Shown here: positions 23,571 through 35,100 of the stretch, one piece after another
Numbering within the stretch: position 1 is the stretch's first letter
Layout of the letters: each line of letters opens with the position of its first letter
Source: Salvator merianae
Taxonomy: Eukaryota > Chordata > Lepidosauria > Squamata > Teiidae
Assembly (NCBI GenBank): GCA_003586115.2
Contig: QVOM02000034.1
Span: 128,313,936-128,377,935 of the forward strand
Length of the DNA: 64,000 nucleotides
Direction: 5' to 3'
Notes under the pieces: model-generated
What the model was told of the DNA's origin: nothing
What the model saw: the letters and a program-made list of their open reading frames with translations, nothing else
Database searches by the model: none
Program-made: the position numbers and the translations under genes

Positions 23571-23738
23571 TGGCCCTTTCTGCACTTGGACTTATTCAAG
23601 ATTATATGTCAGCATAGGGACCTGCCATCTGCATGCTAGTGCAGACTATGGTAGGCCTTGGGCAAGACCTTTCATAGTTTGCACTAGCATGGGGATAACA
23701 GGTCCCTATTCTGGGATATAATCCACGGAAAGGGCCAT
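23571..23738. mobile_element. Palindromic MITE, about 165 bp
   Basis: Ends GGCCCTTTCTGCA and GGAAAGGGCC are inverted. Inner arms AGCATAGGGACCTGCC... and ...AACAGGTCCCTATTCTG, and CTAGTGCAGACTATG with CATAGTTTGCACTAG, continue the palindrome to a short centre near 23655. Non-coding. Confidence 0.7.
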
Positions 23739-23861
23739 TGACTCCTCATTTGTTGCAGCTGAGGAAAGCATTTGTGACCACTCCCAGCCTCTGGTAGAAA
23801 TTGATACTACAGATAAGACTTCCAAGTTTACCTGCATCTGAAAATGAATATTTCCTTTGCA

Positions 23862-24045
23862 TGAAGTAAGCTCAGTAGTTCAGCAAGCTGCCTGGAAAGC
23901 AAAGGGTTGCCAGTTCAATCCCCAGAATCTTCCTGGAAGTAGGTAACAGCAAACCACTTCTGCATTTCTGCCAAGAAAACTGCATAGAGGTGCCACACAG
24001 TGAACTGGAAATCGGCTATCACTTCGCGGTACCCAACAACAGAAT
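23862..24045 (+). repeat. tRNA-derived SINE (Sauria-like)
   Basis: B box GGTTGCCAGTTCAATCCCC, then CAAACCACTTCTGCATTTCT, AAGAAAACTGCATAGAGG and the end GGTACCCAACAACA. Same family as 14260-14463, opposite strand. Confidence 0.85.
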
Positions 24046-24429
24046 TTCTAGAAGACATGCAAACCTTAGACTGCACCTTCTACTGGCTGAAATGAAGTTC
24101 CAAACTTCCTAAAATGTCTCAAGAGTGGAGAAGGAGCCACCCCATCTTCCCAGAACAACTGGTAGGGCAAGGATACCTAATCTACCTGACTCTAATGAAA
24201 GAAAACTCCACTGAAGAGTATAGGTCAACCAAACTGTCCAGTTAGCAGGACAGAGGGGGAAGTAATTTGAAAAAGAGAGTATACAATGGAAATGACTAGG
24301 ATATTCCTTTGGTCATCTCACCTGAGAGGAACAGAGGAAAATGAGTAAGCTGGGAAGATCCTTCAGCAGCGCCCAACACTGGTCATGCCAGATGCAGAGT
24401 GAATTTCGTTTTGTCTGTAATAGATATAT

Positions 24430-24510
24430 GACTGTTGTGTAAATTGCTCCAGGACCTCACAATGAAAAGTGCTATAGAAATGTAAACATAAATAAGTACC
24501 CTTTTCCGCC
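24430..24510 (+). repeat. L2-like LINE 3' tail
   Basis: AAAGTGCTATAGAAATG followed by an AAACATAAATAA-type tail, as in L2-clade 3' ends. Confidence 0.5.
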
Positions 24511-25439
24511 ATATGTAGAGGAGACCTGTTTTCACCACCTGAAGATCATTGTATAATACAAGGCATAGTAGAGCAGTGTGGGAGGCACTGCCCTTCCCTG
24601 CTAATTCTGTCACATGGCTCACTGTTATAATGATCTGTACTGAGACGCATTGATAAATCTGGTGCTGAGCATGGTATTTTCAATTTACCAATGAAGTGGT
24701 GTTACAGAGAATGGTTTAATGTGGAACAGATTGTAAACAAATTCCAAAATGTTTCTGAACTGGATTAATGGGCAGGAAAATTAGAAGCAAGTATTAAGAC
24801 ATTGCTTCTTTAAAACATTTATATTTTGAGATTTAAAAATCTCAGATTGGTTTAAAAGAAAAATTAAAATCAAGGATAAAACGTGCACATCAGTGCACTC
24901 TTGAATTATTATTTTTTTATAAACCCTGTAAATACAGCAGAAGTGGGAAACCCCAGGTTTAGGAAATTATTGTGTCCTCCAAGTTGTTTTAGCTCTTAAA
25001 GATTTCTCTAGACCACAATTTATGCCTGCCCTGCTCCACACTCTCAAGTGCTTTTACCTATCTGGATTAAGACCCTCTAGTCCCCACATATGGAGGGGTA
25101 AGTCAGACTTCTGCACATGTGCAATAAAGCTTGCTTAAGTTAAGTCATATCCATTACTCAGTCCAAACACCTTTTTTGCCTGGGATGTCTATCCTTGGAA
25201 TGCAGCTCTATGGAAAGATATACACAAATTATTCTCTCACACTTACATATTGACAGGGTCTGAATTACTTAACATGCGTTTGTTCACCACTATGATCACA
25301 GTAAATAGATTGCCAAATTATCCAGTAACCTGGACCTTCAGCATTTGAACATACTATTCTATCCCTCACAGAAAGAATAAGAAAATTAAACCTTGAAGCA
25401 GTTTAGAATTTTTTAGAAATTCCACATGAATCTATTTAA
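24511..25439. other. Intergenic, unassigned
   Basis: AT-rich sequence downstream of LAMC1 with nothing recognised. Confidence 0.4.
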
Positions 25440-25535
25440 CCCACTTTCTAATCGTTTTATTGTGATCCACCCTGAGACCTTTGGGTATAGGGTGGGACAG
25501 AAATACAAATAAATACATAAATACATACATTTTTT
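25440..25535 (+). repeat. L2 LINE 3' tail
   Basis: CACCCTGAGACCTTTGGGTA then TAGGGTGGGACAGAAATAC with an (AAATACAT)-type tail. It lies just beyond the inferred LAMC1 poly(A) site. Confidence 0.75.
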
Positions 25536-25687
25536 GATACACTGGCTTCACTGACCACGTTGATAAAAGAGAGGCATCAAACAATTCTACTAGCTTGCCC
25601 ATACCAGGTTGCAGGAGTGAGTGAAGTACTGCCTTTGCCTCAGAAAAATACTCAGCACGACATATGAGGGGTTACAAATATTCAGAC

Positions 25688-25693
25688 TTTATT
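25688..25693 (-). terminator. LAMC1: Candidate poly(A) signal AATAAA of LAMC1
   Basis: The minus strand reads TTATAATAAAGTCTGAATATTTGTAAC, here broken at AATAAA|GTCTG for clarity. It is a canonical hexamer followed by T-rich sequence, and an L2 LINE tail lies about 150 bp beyond. The cleavage site itself cannot be seen without transcript data. Confidence 0.55.
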
Positions 25694-26435
25694 ATAAATA
25701 AGAAATACTGTTTTACACATAAAACTGCCAAGTGTTGCATTTTTGTTGTTTTCGTTCACTGCCCCCAGACAGCAAGACCACAGCTTTAAGGTAAAAACTG
25801 GAGTGAAAGCACATATGAAAATGCTCACAGTTAAAAATAAAAATAAAATGAGGGGAATTCCTTGACAGGTTACCTCCTGTGGGACGTGGCTATGTTTTGG
25901 TGAACAGTTGCTGCATCATTGTGTTACACAAAGAAATAACTTGGACCTATACAAGTGCGATAATGGCTGTTAACACAGTATTTGTAATTAAAAGGATTCT
26001 TATAAAGGTCTTTTATTTATTTAAAAATAAACAATCTGTTAAAACCAGTTTTCAAAGGAAAAAAAAAGAAAATACTAAAAGACAGGGAAAAGACCAGAAG
26101 CACACTACATTACTGTCATCCTCTTCTTTGGCAGAGACGATATTGACTGACTTGACTAGATAAATATATAAAAATGTGGTAGGAACTAATTTCTGATAAG
26201 CAGATTTAGAATTTTTATGTAGGCAAGCCAGTTTCATGTAAACTGTCAAGAAGTTGCTCAGATAAAATGAAGACCAGGCTAGTACTTCTCTTTCACTCTG
26301 GCTGTCTTGACACACACTTTGTTTTTCCGTAGCACAGTACAGGTAAGGAGGCCACTGTTTTGGGTCCACAGCCTGTGTCTACTTGACCTACTGCCATGGT
26401 TTTGTTTTTACAAACATGGCAAGCATGTGGCTGTT

Positions 26436-26443
26436 TAGCACCA
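26436..26443 (-). promoter_or_regulatory. miR-29 8-mer site in LAMC1 3'UTR (distal)
   Basis: The minus strand reads TGGTGCTA, the full 8-mer complement of the miR-29 seed with the A opposite position 1. LAMC1 is an established miR-29 family target in mammals. Confidence 0.65.
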
Positions 26444-27457
26444 CTTCAAACAATAAAGGAGGAGGTGCCAACATTGACTGTTTCTTACTTTTCCTCTGCT
26501 TAGAAAAGCTAATGTGTTTGTTTAAATGGTCTTATAGTATTTCCTCTGTGTATTTTCTGTGCACATTACAACAACCGAGTGAAAAGAATTTATTTCATCT
26601 GACATGAAGAAATGCTTCAACTTAGACCCAGATTAACTACCTAAGTGAAAACTAGATCACTGATATATTTGCCCTTCAGGTTCAGCAAGAAGCCCACAAT
26701 CATTCATAAATTCAAGATCAGCTTGAACACACATTTCTGTAAACCAGAAAAAGAGAGAAAAAAGGTCCAGGTTCAAGCATTATTTCATATCCCAGCATCT
26801 TACTGGGATTAGGATTAGGCCTGAGGCATGCAGGCCCCTTTCGGGACTTCCTTTATTGCAGGTGAAAGTCATCTGGAGTATCTGAAGTATCACATTTATA
26901 TGAACGTGCATTATCCTTCTTTGAGATGCAGTGGAAGTGTAGAGAAGTAATACAGGTCTGAGGCCTGTTCCCCATTTTACCCCAATCAGAATCTCAGCAA
27001 AGGACTTCCTGAAAGACCACAATGTTACTTTTTTCATGAGCAACATTCTTCTGAATATTTAGACATCAGTGCACTGCTGTTTTAGAAGAGGAGACGAGTC
27101 ATGCCTAGCATACTACACAGGGCAAGCAGGCTGATGTTAATACCAAAGAATATTACTTACTATGAATAAGGGAGCACAGCGGCAAGTCTGGGCAAGGAAA
27201 ATACCTGACCCCCACCCCCACCCCACCCCCATGAAATAATACACTGAATGAAGCTAGAATTTATGTAGTGTGGTAGTTAAAGAGGAAGCAAAGCAAGAGA
27301 ACTGTGCCGCTCTGGAAGCAAAGCCAGGTATATTTACACTCGGAAGGTGGGGAAAGAAGCACGACTTTTCCTCACACTATAGTCATGATTTTTTTTTTAA
27401 AAAAAAAAAGACACAAAAACCCACATTCACACAAAAATATAAATTTGAAATAATTAA

Positions 27458-27465
27458 TAGCACCA
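27458..27465 (-). promoter_or_regulatory. miR-29 8-mer site in LAMC1 3'UTR (middle)
   Basis: A second perfect TGGTGCTA on the minus strand, in AT-rich context, which usually favours microRNA site accessibility. Confidence 0.65.
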
Positions 27466-28202
27466 GTGTGTCAGATAATAAATTTCTTTCCCTCTACGCA
27501 AACGTACAAAGTTGCATAGTGTTTATGGGTAGGAATACATAGATCTCAAAAGGCAGGGGAGCTGGAAGCATCGGCTCTGTCTAATGAGGAAATGGTGGAG
27601 GCAGCTAATTTCCTCTAGTTCAGTATTAAGATGGGGAGCTAACAACATGAACGGGTCTATCTTCTCCCATAAAGAAGCTCATCTAAACTCAGAGAAGTTC
27701 TGTGAGGGCAGAAATTCACACTGAGCAACAAGCAACTCATTTGACAAATAGATGCAAATTCTTGGAAAAGTCATCCACCTTAAAGTTATATTTAACCTTT
27801 TTTTTTTTTAATAGAAAAACTGAATTAACTGCACTTTAGGATAGCTCCTATTTCATCCAAGGGGTAAAATGATACAATCCCACTTACAAAAGGTAGACTA
27901 TGCAGACCTTTCGGGGTAGTTTATTTTCTGTCCAAGAAGGTTACATGGACTTTAAATTTCACAGGCAAACCTAAAGGCACTTTCTTGAAGGTGGACTTCT
28001 TTTTCAAATATCATTACAATTGAAAATTTTACTTATTTTTAAGAGAAATAAACTTTCCGTATTCATCCAGCTGCCTCTGGAAGATAATCTCTTGGAGATG
28101 TCTAGTGACTGGCTAGTGACAGGAATTATGCTGACCACAAGTAGATTCTTCCAGACTTTGTTCTCACAGGCTGAAGGCATGCCTACTTTATAGGCCAAGG
28201 TA

Positions 28203-28210
28203 TAGCACCA
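28203..28210 (-). promoter_or_regulatory. miR-29 8-mer site in LAMC1 3'UTR (proximal)
   Basis: A third perfect TGGTGCTA on the minus strand, about 725 bases after the stop codon. It would be kept in all but very short 3'UTR forms. Confidence 0.65.
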
Positions 28211-28933
28211 CGGATATCTCACAAACCACTCCTTCCTCATGACGCCCCAAACTGTTTCTGAGAAACACCTCCCAGAAACAGGGTATACATATACATATTG
28301 CACTCTAGAAAGGTTCTTAAAAACAGGCAGCTGGCTACCAAAGTAGCAGTTTGCTTGGCCACTGATTTAATAAGATTTTTTCTGCTCTTCTTGTTCCGAA
28401 GTCTAATTTTGAAGGCCATTGGTGTTTCTTATAATGAATGACAATACTAGCCACTATTTCCTACTTTGGTAGCCAAACCTTTTCCTTCATTAAAAAAAAA
28501 AAAGAGAGAGAGAAAAAAAACTGGGAGGAAATTGTGAGGGAGAGAAAGGGAAATGCGAGTTTAAAAAGAGAACAGGGAAAAAGTTCACATGATTGCTCCC
28601 ACTATGTTTCAGTTCTTATTCGCATTTATCATTTCCGCATTTCAGTACAACTGTCAATCATATTTCCAATCATTACGTTAAATCAAAGGGGACTATATTC
28701 TGAAGAGAAAGGAAAGTGTCTGAAAAAGAACATGTATGCATTTTATATTTTCACAACCTTTTGACTTTGATTCAGAAACTTGCATTTTGACTTAGGAAAT
28801 ACCAAATCAGAGCTGTGTGGGAGATGAAGTGGGGGTCCTGAAGAGGATTACATAGGAATTAAGGCACGCCACAGCCCAAAGAACTGCTCCACCAGTCACT
28901 GAAGGAACACCTCCCCCTGCCCTCAGCACACCC

Positions 28934-29190
28934 TTAGGGCTTTTCAATGGACGGGGTGTTGAAACAGCCACTGGGCAAGGTCTTCTTGATGTCCTCTAAA
29001 TTGCTAATGTCTTTCAAAATGGCGTTAATGTCCCTGTTGTATTCCTTGATGGCACTGGCTTGCTTTTCAGCTGCCTTTTCTAGATCAGATACTTTTTGGT
29101 CTAAATTGTTGTCCCTCATCTGTTTTTTGGCAGCATTTAAGGTATCTTCAATCTCTTTCAGTTTACTCAAATCCACTGGCTCCACGTGCT
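28934..29190 (-). CDS. LAMC1: LAMC1 exon 28 coding part: C-terminus and stop
   Basis: 257 bp including the stop TAA at 28934-28936. It encodes [20 protein letters not shown] to [15 protein letters not shown] then [10 protein letters not shown]. The Cys (codon 28964-28966) is the conserved C-terminal cysteine that bonds to the beta chain. The Glu third from the end (codon 28943-28945) is the residue known to be required for integrin binding by gamma-1 laminins. Confidence 0.97.
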
Positions 29191-32100
29191 CTGCAAATTA
29201 AGCAGCATACAGAATTAGAATGGCACTTGTGCAAAATCATTTTTAATTTGTTACTATTGCCAAATTATTGACATTAATTTTTAACAAACGAAAAACCTAC
29301 AAGTTGTTCTGTTCACAAGAGGTTTGGAACAAACCAGGGGGTTCCAGAACTCCAGTACAGAACCAAATTCTCTCAAATTCGAGAGGCTTGGTCCAGTACC
29401 AGACTGAAGAAGGGTGTTAGAAACTTATGGTTTGTTTGATGCCCCTTTCTCTTTTTGTGCCTGTAGCCGCCCCACAATAGCAACCTGTCTGCCTGCTCCT
29501 CCCTAACATGCATGTGACCACTCCCCAATCATGCCTTGCCCTCCTCATAGTATTTGCAGTCTTACCCTGACCTACACATCAGTTTCCAGGTGGCCTATCA
29601 TGGGCCACAGCCACTGACTACACAAGTTTTTGCTAGACAGCCAGTGTTCCTCTCAAGTTTACTAGGCCTCCTGGAAGTGGAGGAGCATGGATCCTCCCAG
29701 TGGGTCATGCGTGCCTCCACTTCTAGTAAGACCTTGAATGCAATCTTCTTCAAGGATTTCCTGGAACTGAAGGCGCATATGGCCTGTTACAAGGATTCAT
29801 GACCCTCCACTGTCAGAAGGTGTGGAAGCTTCAGAAACACATAGCCTAGCTGCCGAAAGGCCATGCAGTCAGTACTAAAATTATTGGTATTACAGTGACT
29901 CCAACAATAACAGATGCTGTTAGAATTCTATAAGCTCTCACAACCTCCATTACACTGCTGCTTGTTCAGTGTGTGATTGTTAGTATTTATTTAAAACATA
30001 TCTATACTGCTTTTCATTTAAAATATTTCAAAGTAGTTTACAAATAAATTCAAATACAAGGTTAAAAGACATTAAAACAGCAATATATAAAAAACAGTAT
30101 TAGTACTGATATTTACTGATACGACCATAGATCAGTACATCATTTAACAGTATTAAAAACTGGGTAGAGGTATGAAACAAGCATTCATTCACACCAGGAA
30201 TGCTGGGATAAACAAAGTTCAGTGATTTGTGGCACCTGCAGCAGAGTCTCCTCAGATTATCTCAATAATCTAACTGGTCTATATTGGCAAGGCAATCTAG
30301 CAAGTACCCTGGTCCCAAGTTGCTGAGAGCCTTATATACCAAGCATAGGAAAATAAATATTGTCTGGTAGCTGACTGGCAGCCAGTGCAACTGTTTAAGC
30401 ACAGGTGTTAATGTGTAGGAGAAGGCACCATATTCAACAGCCTGGCTGCTGCATTTGCCACCAGTTGTAATTTCTGGACTAGAAACAAGGTTAATCTACA
30501 TGGAGTACATTACACTAGTCTATGTACCTACTCCTTCTGAGGGAGTACAACTCCATCTGGAATATGCAAACTCCTTAGCTCCTGAATCAGGAACTTCCTA
30601 CCACAAAGTCTCTGTTTTGTCAGGATTCAATCTCAGTTTATTGACCCTCACCCAGTCTAGCACTGCATCCAGACACCAGTTCAGAATGTTCACAACCTCT
30701 TCTGATTCAGGCGTTAAGGAGAATTAGAGCTCACTGTCATCAGCATATTGGTCACTTCTAATTCCAAAGCTCCTGATGACTGATCACTGTGCTTCATATA
30801 TATGGTAAATAGAACTGGTAACAAATAGAACTCTGTGGCATCCCACTGCCTAGCTGCCAGGGTACAGAGGCACAGGGACTAAACACTACTTTCTGAGATC
30901 GCTCCTGAAGGTAGGGGGTGAACCGGTGTAAGACAGTTCAACCCATTCCCAATCCAGAAAGGTGATCCAGAAGAATACCTTGGTTGATGGCGTCAAAAGC
31001 AAGATCAACAGTGTTGCACTCCCTCTGTCTCTCACCTGCAGAAGGTCACCCACCAGGGTGACCAAGGTTGATTCTACTCCAAATATAGGCCTGAACCGAG
31101 ACTGAAATGGGTCAAGAAAATCAGCTTTCTCAAAGAGCACCTGCATCTGCATAGCCACTACCCTCTCTAAAATCTTGCCCAAAAAGGGGGTATTTGTGAC
31201 TAGGCAATAGTTGAAATAAATCACTGGATCCAGGGAAGGCTTCTTCAGGACTAGATGCTCTACCATCTCTCTCAAGGTTGGTATAACCACTCCATCCTCC
31301 AAAGAAGCCTTTGCCAAATCCTAATTCCACCTAGTCATACCCTCGCAACTTGCTTTAATGAGCCAAGATGGGCAAGGATCAAGATGACAGGTGGCTGGGT
31401 AGACAGTTGCAAGTGCCTTTTCCATGTCCTCAGCCCTCAAAAACTGAATGTGGTCCCATAACATTAGACCAGATGCCTCCCTGGACACTTCACCAGGTAC
31501 TGTATCTAAAGCAGCATTCAACTTAGAAAAAAGATGAGTGATTTTACCCTCAGAGTGCTTTGCAAATTCACTGTAGCAGGCTTCAGAGGGTTTCAGTACC
31601 GGCTTTTTATAGGCAGATGACAACAGCCCCTTTACCACTCAAAAAAAGGTCTGCTAGATGGCTACTTGAAGATGCAATGGAGGCTCCAAAATAAGCCTTT
31701 TTTGCAGCCTTCACTGCCATGCTTGACTATGCACCCTCACACATGCTTGGCCATCATCATGACAAGTAGCACAGCACTTGTGCTTCAGTCATCCTCTGGT
31801 CTGCTTCATTCCTCAAAGTTCCTCAGAAGACTTAGGGACAGCTTGGGCCCCACGGAACCCAAGAGGACACTTAGGAACCATCACCTCAGTGGCCTGCCAT
31901 GCGTTGCTATTCCGTAAGTCAGTCGGGGGGGGGCTTGACAAGATCAGCAGTTCTGGCTTCTGGAAATTGTTCCAAATATACACGATTTTGGGCGAAAGGA
32001 CAGAACTTTAAAGCATTTGCCAGCTGAAAAGGAATTTTGTAACAGTACATACTTAGCTTATCAAGGAGATCATTGATCATGCTGAGCAAACTGTTTACGG

Positions 32101-35100
32101 AGTTCTTTGCTTTCCTTGCATTGTCTTCTGCTTCCTGAGCTGCTAGTGATGCCTGGGGAATAAAAAAATGCGAACAGCTATTATAAGCTGAATTCCCACG
32201 CATGTATGAAAGCGATTTATGGCAGAACACACACGAATCTATTGAAAAATTCAATGCTCTAAAGTGTCATGAAAGCTTTGTCTAGGGTATTTGACTGGAA
32301 ATGTGTAAAGCCACTATATGTTACTAAATATGTAAAGCCACTGGATGTTACTAAAATCAGTGAGTAACAAGCAGGTAAGTATAAATGCAGGTGCTGTTTC
32401 TTCTAGTCGACCAAAGTGAATAAGCATAGCAACTCACCATTCCTGCCATCATCATATCTTGATCAGCACTTTCCTGTTTCTTCTTCAGCTCATTCTCTGC
32501 CTCTTCCAATTGTTCTAGCATGCCATCCACCTCTTTGTCTAGCTCAGACACAGTGGAAAAGGTGTTGTCAGCATCTGTTTTTGTTGCAGCAGCATTCTAA
32601 GATGGAAAGAAACCAAAGTATTTTTAAATAATAAACAAAATGGACAAATGAAGAACCTGGGTACTTATCCAAAATACAAGGTGACTGTGTTCCCAAAATG
32701 CATCCAGTGTCAACAGTTTAGCATGACAGGAGTCTGCTTATTTAAGCCAATGTTCCTTATTCATTCCTTTGTTTCTTTTTAAGTTATATGATTAACTTCA
32801 TCTACAGGATTTGGTTAACCATATATGAATACATAAGGTTGCCCTATATTGTTCATTCATTCATTCATTCATTCATTCATTCTAGTACTGCTGAATGCAG
32901 CAGGGCAAAGCTTTCCTGTGCAGAGAAGTCACCCGGCCTTGCTATAAAAGAACACAACTTGGCTATTATATATCTAAAGTATTAAACCAGATACAAAACT
33001 CGTGCTCTGAAATAATAACATTGCCACAATAAATAATACAGGAAATGCTCTTTGCGTAGGGTGACAAAGAACAGAAACACTGAAATGGAGGCAATTTAAG
33101 CAGAAACATGCTTCTTTACCAATTCTTTCTCAGTTGAGAAATATAACCTTTGTGGTTGCATGGAAGTGCTTGAACAAACAGGTCTGTGGAAGCATCACTA
33201 AAACGATAGGCCCCTCTGGGCCATCGGTTCCTCACTGTAGCATAGTGGAGGGGCATGCTTTACAGTCCTAAACACAGCCAACTGCTCCATTGCTGTGCTG
33301 GTATAGTGTGTTCCACAGGAGCTCAAACTGGCATAGTGGAGAGGAACACGGGAGAGTGCTTTATCCCACACTCACAATCTCCCATTGTTTCCACATCTGC
33401 ATGGCAACAGTGGACCAGCAGGTTGTCATTAGTTTTTTATTTATGTGTCACAGAAAGGGATGTCTGCTGGTTGAGGAAAGGATGATTGAAAAGATGGAGG
33501 TGCAGAGTATTGTTAAGGTTGGAACATTTATTTGATTAAGGGGGAAGATCATTATCAGTAGTTGAATTGGAAAGGATGTCAGGAAGAAATAACTGATTAT
33601 GGAATTATATTAATAAGGAAGAGATAAGAGGGTTGATTGGGAAGGAAAACACACCTTGGGAGAATGTGGTACAACAGATAATGAAAGGAGGAAAAGGAGG
33701 ATGTGGGAAAATATATAAACATTATAGGTATGGGGAATAAAATCAAGAATTCATTGTAGAAATGCTGAAAAGATTGTATCAGGATAGAAGAAGAGGATAT
33801 TCAAAGGGAGATTATAAGCATTAAAAGAACAAAACAAAATAGGGTAAAAGAAACGAGGATGAAGATTTTACCAATGTGGTATAGAACCCCTTGTGAAATA
33901 GCTCTCATATTTAGAAGAACCAACTCGATCTGTTGGCATGGATGCTTAACGAAGGGTATATATATCAATTTTGGAACTGTGGGGAAGTATAGCAATTTTA
34001 GGAGAGGATTCAAGGATTCAAGAAGAAGTATGGAAAACTATACAAATAGAATCAACACCAATTTTTTTTTATCAAGGAGATTTGTTTAATGCATTGTTAT
34101 AGAGATTTAAGGTTGAATAGGGTGAAGGAGTTTTGACTGGAACAATTAATACTGACAGCGTTGTCAGTAATAGTGTTTGGGTGGAAGGAGAGAACCAAAT
34201 GGACACTGGAAAAATGGAGGTATTATTTACTAGATGCAATGAGGTTTCAAATATTGAGTAACAACAAATTAAGGATAGGAGGGCAAACAGTAGGTGGGGA
34301 TTTGAGAGGAAAATGGAAGGGGATAGTGAAATATTTGGTGAAGGAAGCGGGGAGTGACCAGGAAAGAAATCAGGTATTAGCAACCTTCCATATGTGTTAG
34401 ATTAGATTAGGGGGGTGGGTTCACCGAGGGACAGATTATAAATGTATTTTTCGTATTTTCAATGTTTTGTTTTGTAATTTGTTTTGATTTTGGGAAAAAA
34501 AAAAAAAAAAAAAGGAGGGGATGCCTGCTGCCTTTTTTAGAGCATCCAAACACAGCCCTGAGACTGTGTTCTACTTTTACAACAGGTTGTTTTTAGAAGA
34601 TAATTCATGTTTATGTTTTAAATTATTACTGTTACAATATTTGTTTTATCATTTTTCAATTAAAACTAATATCATACGGCTTAGAAATTGTCTACATTTA
34701 CATTATCTACAGAACAATCTGGGGAGGATCTCATTGATTATTATGTTAGGCTGCAGACAGGAGGATCTCATGTTGAACAAATGACTAAAAAACCTTCACA
34801 TCACAGAAAAACAGCTAAAGGGAAAGGCAAAATATTAAAAATGACCAGGTAGCTATTCTGGAATGTTTCATTCAGGCATGTGAGTATCCTATGTGCAGGT
34901 TAAGTCATGAATTTTCCAGGCAAAGAATTTCACGTTAAAGAAAAACTTCATTTTGCAAAGAGCCAATTCAGAAAAAGTTGTAAGGTGTCATTCTGATATA
35001 TGGTCTGATTTGCTTATGGTGTCAGTAATTATAACACAGGAACAGGTGACTACACTGACATTTTACTTAGCACAACATTATAAATATCACATCCCGTCAT

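Larger units (their letters stand above)
25670..28933 (-). other. LAMC1: LAMC1 3'UTR (about 3.3 kb)
   Basis: Follows the LAMC1 stop codon. It is free of recognisable LINE/SINE sequence, unlike the introns. The most distal good poly(A) signal on the minus strand is AATAAA (complement of 25688-25693), so cleavage is inferred near 25670. Earlier AATAAA-like words near 26000 could give shorter forms. Three 8-mer miR-29 sites lie inside (26436-26443, 27458-27465, 28203-28210). A (CCCCA)n run sits at 27209-27231. The length is close to that of mammalian LAMC1 3'UTRs. Confidence 0.75.
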
